From assembly GCA_034509425.1 (NCBI GenBank), contig JAVTVJ010001748.1, forward strand, positions 1 through 64,000: a stretch of 64,000 nucleotides of DNA. Reading direction: 5' to 3'. Position numbers and translations under genes: made by a program. Source of the DNA: Eopsaltria australis. Its lineage: Eukaryota; Chordata; Aves; Passeriformes; Petroicidae. A model generated the notes under the pieces. That model saw only the letters and a list, made by a program, of their open reading frames with translations, did no database searches and had not been told where the DNA came from. Position 1 is the stretch's first letter; the number at the start of each line of letters is the position of its first letter. Shown piece after piece: positions 32,962-43,269 of this stretch.

Positions 32962-34473
32962 ATGGGGGGTGCGCATCGGGACAGATTTTCACTTGGGGCC
33001 ACTGCCTTGAAGGGTGCAGTGTGTCTTACGCCTCCTATACGGTGGCTGTCAGGCAAACCAATCTGTCAAGAACAGTGGTCCCTTCCTGAAGATAAACTAG
33101 AAGCCCTTCACAAGTTGGTTCAGGAGCAATTGGACCAGGGTCATCTGGAACCTTCTACCAGTCCCTGGAACACTCCTGTTTTCTGCATCAAAAAGAAGTC
33201 TGGGAAATGGAAGTTATTACAAGACCTCCGGAAGGTCAATGCCATGATGGAGGGCATGGGGACGCTGAAGGCTGGAATGCCATCGCCCACCATGCTTCCA
33301 GAAGGTTGGCCAATCCTCATTGTGGATCTGAAGGATTGTTCCTTTTCAATTCCTTTGCATCCTGATGACAGGCCGAAATTTGCTTTCACGGTGCCAGCAA
33401 TTAACAATGCTGGTCCTGCACAGAGATATCAATGGAGAAATCTTCCGCAGGGGATGCAGAATTCCCCGGTCATATGCGAAATGTATGTGGCCAGAGCTTT
33501 ATCTGGAGTTTGTAGGCAGTTTCCTGATGCTCAGATTTATCATTATATGGATGACATATTGGTGGCTGCGTCCACCCAGGATGAGCTGCTGAGGATCCAG
33601 CCTCACTTGCTCGATGCTCTGCATTCACATGGGCTGCAGGTGGCTCCAGAGAAGGTTCAGCAACAACCTCCTTGGAAATATTTGGGGGTCAAAATTCTGG
33701 AACGTACTGTTCAACACCAAGAGGTGCAATTTGCGCATTCGGTGAAGACACTGAATGATGCCCAGAAATTGGTGGGTGTTATCGCTTGGTTATGTCCGTA
33801 TTTGGGACTGACCACGGTGCAATTGTCTCCTCTGTTTGATTTGTTGAAGGGAGACCCTGATTTGAAGTCTCCTCGCACATCAACCCCCGAGGCACGCCAG
33901 GTGCTGGAGGAGGTGCAGCAAGCTGTTTCTGCTCGACAGGTTTATCGCATTGATCCCTCCGTTGATGTCACTGTGTTCATCACCACTCCAGATTTGCATC
34001 CCACAGGTATCATTGGCCAATGGAGTGACAAATGGTCTGATTCTTTGCATGTGCTCGAATGGGTCTTCTTGCCCCATCCGCCACAGAAGACAGCAACCGC
34101 ATTGTTTGAGCTGATCGCTCGCTTGATAGTCAAATGCCGACAACGGTGTTTGCAATTGATGGGTGCAGACCCTGCAAAGACTGTACTACCGGTACAGCGG
34201 GAAGACTTTGACTGGAGCTTCAAAAACAGTGTTTCACTGCAAAGTGCTCTAGAAAATTTCTCAGGGCAGATCACGTATCATCTGCCCAGGCACCAGTTGC
34301 TACAAGTGGCAAAACTCACAGAGATTTCTCTGAAACCCAAACACAGTCAGGATCCAGTGCAAGGACCAACAGTCTTTACTGACGGTTTGGGCAGAACCGG
34401 GAACGCCATTGTTACTTGGAGGGATGGATCTGAGTAGCAGGTTCTGGAAGGCCATGAGGTTGGCTCAGCCCAA
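32962..34473 (+). pseudogene. ERVK pol relic: reverse transcriptase, RNase H start
   Basis: A 491-codon open frame encodes almost the whole RT: LVQEQLDQGHLEPSTSPWNT, KWKLLQDLRKVN, the first catalytic Asp in ILIVDLKDCSFSIPL, LPQGMQNSPVICE and the box YHYMDDILVA near 33541-33570. Methionine in YMDD fits betaretroviruses, unlike YIDD of the two ERVL elements. RNase H starts with TVFTDGLG near 34372. A TAG at 34435-34437 ends the frame, but the same domain continues in frame beyond it. Confidence 0.95.
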
Positions 34474-35589
34474 TTGTTTGAACTGAGGGCTGCTCTTATG
34501 GCATTTCAAAGGTTTTCCCAGCAACCTTTCAATCTGGTCACAGATTCCGCCTATGCTGCTGACATAGCAAAGCGGTTGAGTTACTCCGTTTTGAAGAAGG
34601 TCGACAGTGTTGATCTGTTTCATTTGCTGAAGACCCTGTGGTGTGTCATTCAGGAACGGGTTGATCCCTACTATGTTCTGCATGTAAGGAGTCATACCAA
34701 TTTGCCAGGGTTCATAGCGGAAGGTAACGCAAGGGCTGACAAGTTGGCTAACCCAGCGTGGGTAGCACCTCAGCCTGATACGCTCACACAGGCCAAAGCA
34801 TCGCATGGGTTTTTCCATCAGAACGCACATACCCTGCAGAAGCAGTTTCAGTTGACGCCAACTGAGGCCCGTGACGTTGTCGAGTCGTGCGATGACTGTC
34901 ACGCACTGGCTGCGCCTTTGCCGGCGGGGGTAAACCCAAGGGGCCTTAGGACCTTGGAGATTTGGCAGACTGATGTAACCCAAGTTGCCTAATTTGGCCG
35001 GCTCAAGTATGTGCATGTCACGGTGGACACCTTCTCCTCTGCCATGTGGGCTTCCGCTCACACTGGAGAGAAGGGCCGCGATGTCATTGCCCACTGGAGG
35101 CAGGCCTTTGCCGTTCTAGGCATACCTTCTACCGTGAAGACCGACAACGATCCTGCTTACGTCTCGAAAGAGGTGAGGCAGTTCCTGCAGTTGTGGGGTG
35201 TGTCGCACAAGTTTGGTATTCCTCATTCTCCGACTGGTCAAACTATTGTAGAGCATGCTCATGGCACTCTGAAGCAGGTGCTTCAAAAACAAAAGTGGGG
35301 AATGCAGGGTGAAACCCCACACAGTCGGTTGGCAAAAGCTTTGTACACCATCAATCGCCTTACGGTACCGCAGAACTCCAATAATCCTGTCATTTTGAAC
35401 CACCACCTCTCGTTACAGGCTTCGGACGACGCACAGCAGCCTCGAGCGAAGGTTCAGGTGAGAAATTTAGTCACCAAACAGTGGGAAGGTCCCTATGACG
35501 CTATTGCTTTGGGGCGCGGGTATGCTTGTGTATCCACAGATACTGGGGTGCGCTGGGTACCTGCAAGGTGTGTCCGTCCTGACCTGTGA
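34474..35589 (+). pseudogene. ERVK pol relic: RNase H end and integrase
   Basis: The frame holds the rest of RNase H (AQLFELRAALMAF, VTDSAYAAD, NARADKLAN) and integrase. A HHCC-type region (CDDCHALAAPLP) precedes IWQTDVTQV; a TAA at 34990-34992 breaks the core. It resumes with VTVDTFSSAM, VKTDNDPAYVSKEV and QTIVEHAHGTLK, so the D,D,E residues are visible, and ends with a C-terminal domain of betaretroviral type (VTKQWEGPYDAIAL) at 35587-35589. No env frame follows; 35590-35792 is non-coding. Confidence 0.94.
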
Positions 35590-35770
35590 CCGCAGAGGCA
35601 AAATCCAGCCAACGGGCAGGGTAGAAGCCGTGACCAGAATGAAAGCGTCCAAGTGGGTGGAACATCGAGTGATGACTCAGATGCAGATGATGTGAGTGTT
35701 CACTTCGATGGTTCCTCCACGAGCAGAGGATGAACGTTGTTCATTTTTTTTTTTTCTTTTCTTTCTTTTT

Positions 35771-35792
35771 TTTGAGGAAAAAGTGTGAGAGA
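35771..35792 (+). promoter_or_regulatory. Polypurine tract region of ERVK
   Basis: A purine-rich run (GAGGAAAAAGTGTGAGAGA) directly precedes the TGTTGCC start of the 3' LTR, after a long T-rich stretch. Its last bases are interrupted by T residues, so the exact primer is uncertain. Confidence 0.65.
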
Positions 35793-36138
35793 TGTTGCCC
35801 TGATTTTTGCAGTGTGCTGTGTTTATACTTTTTAGTAAAAGTTCTCATAGATTTTGTGTAAACATAGTCCATGTTTGTCTAACTGGCCAAGGATTGTTTT
35901 GTACCTTTGGTATTGTTTTTCATTCCTTTTACCTAAGGCGGAGAAGATGGATAGACCGTGTTCATAACCTATGGAATTGGAGAGGTGGTAACCTCATTGT
36001 CCAATCCATGATTGTCTACGTAAAGATATATAAATGAAAGAATAAAGAGAGGCTGGGCTCTTCTTCTCTCTGGCCCGGCCTTTGGTGGCTCTGACCTGAC
36101 TTGAGTTGCCTGATTCCTTCGTGTCCGACCGTGTGACA
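35793..36138 (+). mobile_element. 3' LTR of ERVK
   Basis: A 346-bp match to 27915-28259, ending GTGTGACA directly before the 3' ATTACC duplication. The TATA-like and AATAAA elements of the 5' copy are conserved. Confidence 0.95.
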
Positions 36139-36299
36139 ATTACCCACAGTATCTGTTCACACAACCAGTCGATCTGCAGGCTACACAGATTATAACTACA
36201 ATTACAGCTAATATAAATGTTTCTTTTATCTAGGCCCAGTTTGGTAACCATGAGTTGAGGGTGTCAAAGATATGGTCAAATTTTAAGGTTTCAGTTTTG

Positions 36300-36500
36300 G
36301 AAGCTTAAAATGCCAATCAATGGTCAGTGACCACTCCCATCTAGAGGTGGTAACTGGATACAGAACCAGCAATTGTTCTTATTAAGAACCTTGGACACAT
36401 TTTGGACTACAGCCTTATGTAGATCATGGGGCAAACCCTGAATCATGGTTACCAGTTGGGCAGACAACAGACATGTAAAGAACCGTTTAACAGTTTAAAC
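36300..36500 (-). pseudogene. ERV1 env surface-protein trace
   Basis: On the minus strand a short frame reads VTMIQGLPHDLHKAV and then KVLNKNNCWFCIQLP. The NCW.C..LP pattern resembles the N-terminal part of class I env surface subunits. Almost all of env is missing between here and the polypurine tract at 27857, apart from the 70 bp before the ERVK insertion. Confidence 0.5.
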
Positions 36501-36559
36501 CACATCCTTCTGATTTGTATCAGTCTCTTTCTTCTTAATGGTTTTGGAGCAGAAGCTTT

Positions 36560-37266
36560 CTTCACCCTGGAGTAGTGGATCCACAGTCCCTTGCCAGCAA
36601 CTCTGACCACAGTGAGGGTGGTAAGCCAAACTTAGGATAGTCCCTTCTACTTGTCTTGCAAGGGGTCACTGTCCCACCACTTGATGTAGACCCAATCTCT
36701 AGGCTGGAGTGGGTGAGCAGGTGTGTCCAATCCTATTGACAAATCTCTGGAGCTTCTGCAAAGTGGAACTCAAAGCCATTAAGTACTTCTTCAAGTCAAT
36801 TTTACCTTTCACATGAATTTCCCCCGGGATATGTGGAACCTGATATGGCCTGTCATGTAGTATTTCATAGGGACTTATATTGTCCATCTGCCTTGGCTGT
36901 GTGCTAATTCTCAGCAAGGCTTTCATTACCTCTCTTGCTGTGTTGGTGAGACAGGGATAAGTTTTAGGCCATCCACTGAAGATGTCAACCAGTACCAGTA
37001 TATACCTGCATACCTCTTTGTATGGCATCTCAGCAAGATCTATCTGCCAATAATCTCCCAGGAGATCTCCTGTTTTTGTTACCCCTAACACAACTCTCTT
37101 GCTCATGTCGGGGTTGTTTTTATAACAGGTATCACACTTGCTTGTTATAATCTGTACGATATCCGCCATCCCTCTCCCTATCACTACCTCTCTCAGAGGA
37201 ACTGTTTGTGGAACTACAACCTGTCCTGCTGGAGTAACAGCCCACCCTCCTTCTTTAATTTCAACC
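36560..37266 (-). pseudogene. ERV1 pol relic: integrase with core deletion
   Basis: The minus-strand frame carries the integrase zinc region end (SKCDTCYKNNP), the first core segment (YWQIDLAEMP, YILVLVDIFSGWPKTYPC) and then jumps directly into a downstream segment (NISPYEILHDRPYQVPHIPG). The part that should carry the second and third catalytic residues is absent, so this is an internal deletion. A stop near 36700 separates the C-terminal tail. Confidence 0.85.
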
Positions 37267-38186
37267 TTAAGATACTTGATTAATTTGTGATCCCTCTGAT
37301 TGCATTTTGGGGTAAACTGACAAATCTATTTCTTTCTGTGGTACCACTGCAAAAATGCCTTTTTCTGCAACCCCTCTTGCTGCTTCATCAGCGAAGCGAT
37401 TTTCCAGTTCAGGGGTTTTCTTCCGTTTTTGATGACCTCTGCAATGCATGATAGCTACTTCCGCTGGCTTCCAAATACTCTGCAGAAGTGCAAGAATCTG
37501 TTCAGCATGCTTAACCTCATTACCTTGAGCAGTCAGCAGGCCACTTTTCTTCCAGATAGCTCCGTGGGCATGAACAACACTGAAGGCATATTTGGAATCA
37601 GTCCAGATGTTTACCTTCTTTCCCTCACTCAGCTCTAGAGCCCTTGTTAGTGCAATGAGTTCAGCTTTCTGTGATGATACATCTGGAGGCAAGGCTTTTG
37701 CCTCTATGACTTTATCTGTGGTGGTTCCAGCATAGCCTGTCATTCTCTTACCATTTCTCATGAAGCTGCTTCCATCGGTATACAACTCCCAGTCTAGGCT
37801 CTTCAGCGGAATGTCCTTCAGATCTGGTCTACTAGAATAAGTCTCCTCTATTGTCTGTAGACAATCATGTTCAGGCATGCTGTCAAGTAATGTGGATGAC
37901 AAAAACATCGCAGGGTTTACCACAGATCTTGTTTTTAGAGTAACATCATCCTGCCCCAATAACACAGACTGATATTTCAGCATTCTGTTAGGGGATAACC
38001 AGTGTTCCCCTTTTTGTTCCAGCACAGTTATTACTGCATGGGGTGCATACGTGACAGTGTGCTGCCCAAGGGTGAATTTACGGGCCTCCTGTATCAGGAG
38101 GACAGTTGTTGCCATCGCTCTCAGACATCCAGGCCACCCTTGACTAACATTGTCTAGCTGTTTTGAAAAGTAGGCTACAGTTCTTC
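37267..38186 (-). pseudogene. ERV1 pol relic: connection and RNase H
   Basis: The minus strand encodes the connection domain (TVAYFSKQLD, GQHTVTYAPHAVI) and a gammaretrovirus-type RNase H: DWELYTDGSSF, SSQKAELIALTRAL, IWTDSKYAF and ENRFADEAAR. The catalytic Asp and Glu positions are all present. The frame 38115-37267 is uninterrupted (282 codons), but its N-terminal neighbour is cut off by the LTR at 38192-39927. Confidence 0.92.
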
Positions 38187-38191
38187 GCTGG

Positions 38192-39927
38192 TGTTGCGGT
38201 TCAGAGGTTTGGGGATCAAAATTAGGTATGAAGATTAATTTTGTAGTTTAGATTATTTGATTTTGTTGTGAGATAAGGATTAATAGTAGGTAAAAGCAGG
38301 CTTATACTTTAAGGAATACAAAAAGGAATTTTATTAACAGACTTAAAACAGGAATAATAATTAGGCATCAACACTAAACTTTTCAGAACACTCTTTTCCC
38401 CTCCCCACCTTTCTTATTTTCTTTCTTGTTGACCATACAAAAGGTAACACTTCAACTTATAGTTAATTTACCACCTCTGGAACTTCACAGTTTTCTTAAT
38501 TTATGTAGAGAGAGAAGCTTTCTTTTGTTTTATCATGTTGACTCCCATAGGAAACACAGTTTCTATGGTTATTAGCTTTCTAGTAAGCGATTCTCTCTTT
38601 GAAGAGAGGTATTTGCTTTTCTAGACCCCTTCCCATTTCAGTAGCTTTCCCAGGGCCACACCAATGGACATATGATGGTCATTGAGGTGTTCTTTTTGAG
38701 AGCAAATGTTTCTATTACCGTGGCAACGACATCCCCTTACTTCATCATCAGCAATACAAGTTTTCTTCTACTGTTTTCCTGGGGCGAGGAAAAAAAACTC
38801 TTAATACACAAAAGTCTCAGTCTACCGCTTATAACTTAGAACATTATATTCCCTTTTTCTCACCTCTTTTAGACCATTATTCATATATTACAGGTTATAT
38901 TGCAACTAACTTTATCAACATGTTTTTACAAAAGAACTTTCAGCAGTGAAGCACTCATCATCTCTTTCTTCTTTGAAAAATAAGTTTAGTTATAGTCATT
39001 AACTTAAAGTCTCTATGTTGTACTTTTTGTAGGTGCCTTTATTTTTATGCTCTTTTCTGCGTGAGAAGGAGAAATGAATGTTTTTAAAGTCTTATTCTGA
39101 TATTAGAAAGAAACAGTTAATTTGTCTTTCGGCTAGGTTCTGGTCACGTGGCTTTCGCCGGCGTGGTTTGAATGTTGTTAAGTCCGTGCCTGAACTGAAA
39201 GAAAAGAGCCCGTCCATGCCGGCTCTCATCTAAGCCGCGTTTGAATTGCAAGGGTCCGGCGGGACCGCGTCCGTGCTGCAGGGGGGCTGGTTCAAGCCCC
39301 CTTCCATGCCGAAGTGTGCGTGGGGGCCGCCTGGCAGAAGCTGTACCCAAGCTGCGGGAGAGGCTTAATTCAAGTCCTTTCTCCCTCCCGCGCAGAGTTG
39401 CAAGGAGTAAACGAAACCACACCCGAGCTGCGAGAGGGGCCCTGTCTGAGCTCCTTCTGTCTCTCTCCCGTGCTGAGTTTGCTGCGGAGCTAACCAGGCG
39501 GGGTGCTCCTGAGGTCTATGGGGCCCGACTCCAAACCCTCTTCTCGCTGAGCCGTGCCGTGGAGAGGGGGGGAAACCAGCCTGGCCCAGGCTAGGCAGAC
39601 AGAGCTGGTGAAGTTCTTTAGCCAAGGACAGCAAGATGAAGCAGCTTAAGTTTTCTCTTTCTCTCTCTCCTCCCCCTCCCCCCCACACCATGTGGGTTAG
39701 CAGTTCCCAGACCATGTGGTCTGGGAGAGACCTTACTCAGTTGGTGCGGAGGGGAGGAGAGCAGCGTCTTTCCTCTGTGAACCAGAAGCCTCAAAGAGAG
39801 TTTCTTCAGGTGCTTTCTTGGTTTTATGAGTTTTTTTAGGTAGGCGGAGTTTATGCTGGCTACCTCATTTCCGACTCCACCTCCTCTTTCTACACCGGGA
39901 ATTTTTAATAGCAATTACCCTATGACA
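38192..39927 (-). mobile_element. 1.7-kb LTR-like insertion in ERV1 pol
   Basis: A 1736-bp segment with ends TGTTGCGG and TATGACA, flanked by perfect 5-bp GCTGG copies (38187-38191 and 39928-39932), separates RT from RNase H in the ERV1 element. TG...CA ends and a 5-bp duplication suggest a long ERVL-type solo LTR. AATAAA near 38328 on the minus strand favours minus orientation. No retroviral gene was found inside. GC-rich blocks near 39240-39560 produce chance open frames. Confidence 0.82.
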
Positions 39928-39932
39928 GCTGG

Positions 39933-40600
39933 TCCCCACGACACCAACCTACCATTCCCAGGAAGGCCTGCATTTCTCTCACAGTGTGGGGCTCTGGAAG
40001 GCGACAGATGGCTTCTTTCTGTTCTTTGCTGAGCTGTCGATGTCCACAGAAATTTTCCAGCCTCAGGTAAACTACTGTTTCCCTCGCAACCTGGGCCTTC
40101 TCTTTCGAGATTCAATAACCACTCTGGCCCAAAAAGTTCAACGGACTTACGGTTAGCTGGATACACTCATCTCACATTCTGGTCACCACTAGGATGTCGA
40201 CAACATACTGAAGAACAACCCCTCCTGTCTCCGGTCTCCTCCAGTCCTTCAGTTCCTCTGCCAGCTGGTTTCCAAATATTGTTAGGTTGTTTTTGAATTT
40301 CTGTGGTAAAACTGTCTCAGTGAGCTGGGTCTTCTTCCCTGTTTCAGGATTTTCCCACTCAAAAGAAAAGATTTCTTGGCTATTCTTGTGCACAGGAATG
40401 CAGGAAAAGGCATCCTTGAGATCTAAAACAATTTGCCTTACCAATATAGTTCTTACTTTGAGTGAAATACACACAGGTTTAGCTCTTTTGGATCTCCCAG
40501 GGATATTATTGGCCCGTACTACAGAACTGACAGCAGCACCTATTTCTTTGGGAATTTCCCCACAGAATTCCTGTATCAAGAATAGCAGCTGCTTTGACAA
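39933..40600 (-). pseudogene. ERV1 pol relic: reverse transcriptase, deleted
   Basis: On the minus strand, 40600-40172 encodes RT fragments (IVLDLKDAFSCIPV, FSFEWENPETGKK, NLTIFGNQLAEEL) ending at the catalytic box, which reads LQYVVDILV, so the first Asp of the usual YVDD is Val. The thumb segment follows in another frame (39930-40130, PHTVREMQAFLGMVGW). The RT N-terminus is shortened. Confidence 0.88.
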
Positions 40601-40624
40601 ATTTAGATTCAGGAATTATAACTT

Positions 40625-41987
40625 TCACACCCCTCCCCCCCCATCTTTGGAAAACTTAATTTCTGCCTCTAATTTCTCTAATAAATCTCTGCCCAATAAT
40701 AGCATTGGTGAATTTGGCATATACAGGAACTGGTGAGTCACCCAATGCTTCCCCAATTTAAATTTTAAAGGTTGGGAAAAAGGCCTTGTTTCACTTACCC
40801 CAGTGGCTCCGTCCACATCTGCAGTTTCTTGGCTCAGTTTACCTTTGGAAGTATTTAACACAGAATATATCACCCCTGTATAAACTAGAAATTCAACGTC
40901 AGCAATCCCCAGCTGCTTGCAAATGACACATTTATCCTCAGCTAGAGGAAAACAGGATCTCTTTTTTGGTGTGTTGGCTGACCTTCCCTTATCACGATTT
41001 TGCTTGTGGTGGGGCTTATTGTGTTTGTCTTTATGTGTTGAATCCCTATTCTGGTATACCTTCCAGGCTACTTTCTCTGGGTTGTCACTATATTTCTTAG
41101 CTGAGTCTTTCCACAGCTGTAGCTCTCTGAGGGAGAACGGTGCCTTTACATAAATCACTCCGTGTTTTTCCACAGCCTGTCTCAGAGGTACTTTTAACAC
41201 AGGCCCTTTCCTTCCCCCTTCATCTTTTGATCTTGTACGTCCAGTATTTGGACTGTCAGTTCCCCTGGCTTCTTGGGCCATCTTTGCCTTTTTTCTACCA
41301 CCCTCCTCCCAGGGACCATCTGTACCGAAATCATCCCATTCACTTTTAATCACAACACTGGCAGAGCGGCAGAAAGGGAATTCCAGTTGGTTCTCTTTGT
41401 CCCCAGTTCTGGAAAAGTAATTTGGGTCAGAAACTTCCCACCCGACTCTGGTCGAAGTGGCCTTGCCCCACCCTCCGACGCTAGAAGAGCGACGAAGTTG
41501 AAATCGCAGGTGTCCCCTCCCATCCCAGGCTCTGGCTGAGTCAGGAGGCGACTGCCAGACTGCCACTGCTCGGTTCCTGCTCCCGCCCCTGTGCCCGCCC
41601 CTTGGGCAGTAAGGGGGCGGCCAGCCCACCTCCGTTCTGCTCCTGCTCCCGCCCCTGGGCTGCTCAGGGGGCGGTGCCCAGTCCACCTCCGCTCCCGCCC
41701 CTGCTGTTGCCAGAGGCAGGGTAGGACCCACCCCCACCCCCGCCCCTGTCCCCGGAGCGAGCGGGGGAGGGAGTGTTGGAGAAGCCGGCTGCGGCGGCCA
41801 AGGCTGCGGCGGGGAGGGTGGCAGAGGCGCCGGCAGCGTGCTCTCCATCCCCTGCCCCCAACTGCACAGGCGGGGATGGCAGCGGCGGGGGTTGCGACCC
41901 CCCCGCGCTCGCACACAAAGCCAGTGCCACTATAACCACCATGCCTGCCGCCTCCGTTCCCAGCAGTTTAGAAGGTATACAACCCAT
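40625..41987 (-). pseudogene. ERV1 gag-pro relic
   Basis: A Met-Gly start at 41987 (MGCIPSKLLG, a plausible myristoylation site) opens gag. A frame change leads into a 429-codon frame (41914-40625) with a Pro/Gly-rich linker, the start of capsid (VPLRQAVEKHGVIYVKAPFS), then directly a Lys/Arg-rich nucleocapsid-like stretch with one CXXC (CVICKQ), and a protease. Most of capsid is missing, without loss of frame. The protease active site reads LVYTGV rather than Asp-Thr-Gly, while the flap/C-terminal part (PMLLLGRDLLEKL) is kept. Confidence 0.87.
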
Positions 41988-42119
41988 CTTTACTTATAAA
42001 CATGAAAAACAGCCAGAAAAAGCGTCCTGTCCTTGCGAACTACTTTTCTACAAACTACAACAACTACTAGAGCTAACAGCTTAAGAGCAAGTTATAGAAA
42101 GTGAAACTGCACATGCAAA

Positions 42120-42215
42120 AGAAACTTTCTTAACCTTCCTGCACTGAGACTCGAACCAGCGACTCCCAGATTGCAACTTATGTAAGCAGCGCTCAAGCTC
42201 CCATGCCACTCTCCA
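42120..42215 (-). other. tRNA-like (B-box) segment in ERV1 leader
   Basis: The minus strand contains GGTTCGAGTCTC near 42147-42158, matching the pol III B-box/T-loop, preceded about 45 nt upstream by TGGCATGGGAGC, an A-box-like stretch. The T-stem does not pair well, so this is at most a decayed tRNA-like sequence. Confidence 0.3.
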
Positions 42216-42564
42216 GCAAGGGCTCTCACTAACCCACCAACCACCAACCTACCCATCAACCAACCAACCTTTTGTGGTTTAAACGGAGAGCAACCTCCCC
42301 TTCCCACGATTTTTGCAGGGAGGGGGGTTACTTTCCCCCCTTTCCTGGGCCCCTCTGGCCCCCCCCGCTCAACCTCCCGGAGATCTCCCCTTACTGAGAT
42401 ATTGAGATCCCCTATTTATTCACCTCTCTTCCGTGCTTTCGTATGCTGGGTCCTAGAGCCCCCATCACAGTTCAGGACTGTCACCTGAGCCCCGTAGGGT
42501 GTCGATGAAGGGGCTAGGCGAGATATTCTCAGCCCAAAACTGCAAGTTTTCAGCGTCTCTATCA

Positions 42565-42581
42565 TCCCATCTGGGGTGCCA
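42565..42581 (-). promoter_or_regulatory. Primer-binding site, tRNA-Arg
   Basis: The minus strand reads TGGCACCCCAGATGGGA five bases after the 5' LTR, a 17/17 complement of the 3' end of tRNA-Arg(CCU) as I remember it. Confidence 0.78.
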
Positions 42582-42586
42582 ATGAC

Positions 42587-43044
42587 TGATGCCTTTTTCT
42601 TGTCTTAGGAAATAAAAGCTCAGACACGGTTAGATGGTTGGGGGTCATTTACCTGGGTATTTTAATAAGATCCCATTCGATGCATTGCTTCATCCAGGTG
42701 ACAGCATCACAAATGTCCCCCCACCCCCCAGTAAAGTATACAATTGAGGACCTTACACATTGGCATATCTAACAAGAGGACTCAATAAGGGGGCTGGGGT
42801 GGGCTAACTTCTAGTTTACAGAATCTGTCCTGCTAGGGGACCTTGAGTGCTTACGACAATAGAGTGTTTGGTCTTCTAACTCTACAGTTTCTGGGGTGTT
42901 TAGTCTCCTGGCCTACTGGACACCAAGAAACCAGGCTAAAGTATCACACCCATAGCATCACAAGCACGCATGCTAATACTTGTGGATATAGGGAACTGTG
43001 TAAAAGGTATTTAAGAGAAAAGGCAAAAAATCCTTCAGGCATCA
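42587..43044 (-). mobile_element. 5' LTR of ERV1 provirus
   Basis: A 458-bp LTR with TGATGCC/GGCATCA inverted ends, followed on the minus strand by the primer site and gag. CTCA at 43045-43048 pairs with 26481-26484. It carries the uninterrupted CACCC site where the sister LTR received a solo LTR. Confidence 0.93.
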
Positions 43045-43048
43045 CTCA

Positions 43049-43264
43049 CATATTCAGGTTTGGGGTTTTTTTTGTTTGTTTTGATTTGGGTTTTTTGACT
43101 CATTCCAATTTATTTTCACAGCCAAGGGAACTCTACTTTTTAACACAGTTCCCAGTCTTTCCTAGGAGTAAGATGGATGTTCTGTGTGTAAAGCCTGATT
43201 TAATCAGGCTTGTGACCTTCAAGGGCTATATTTCTGGGTAGCTTCTGGAAGCTCATTTAGCTGT
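43049..43264. other. Unannotated DNA between ERV1 and solo LTR
   Basis: A short T-rich stretch; no feature recognised. Confidence 0.5.
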
Positions 43265-43269
43265 CATGG

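Larger units (their letters stand above)
27915..36138 (+). mobile_element. ERVK (betaretrovirus-like) provirus, nested in ERV1
   Basis: LTRs of 345 and 346 bp enclose a tRNA-Ile primer site, gag, dUTPase/protease, RT-RNase H and integrase, with no env. Perfect 6-bp ATTACC duplications (27909-27914 and 36139-36144) match the betaretroviral integration pattern. It sits inside the minus-strand ERV1 element between its polypurine tract and env/integrase. Two solo LTRs are nested in it (30032-30488 and 31559-32524). Removing these leaves about 6.8 kb. Confidence 0.96.
26485..43044 (-). mobile_element. Gamma-like (class I, ERV1) provirus, hosting nested elements
   Basis: On the minus strand this runs: 5' LTR (43044-42587), tRNA-Arg-type primer site, gag, protease, RT, RNase H, integrase, env trace, polypurine tract, 3' LTR (27844-26485). 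Four-base CTCA copies lie at 43045-43048 and 26481-26484, as expected of a gammaretrovirus-like integrase. The two LTRs differ at about ten positions. Most of its 16.5 kb is later material: an ERVK provirus (27915-36138), an LTR in pol (38192-39927) and an LTR in its 3' LTR (26852-27746). Capsid, RT, integrase and env have suffered deletions. Confidence 0.92.
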
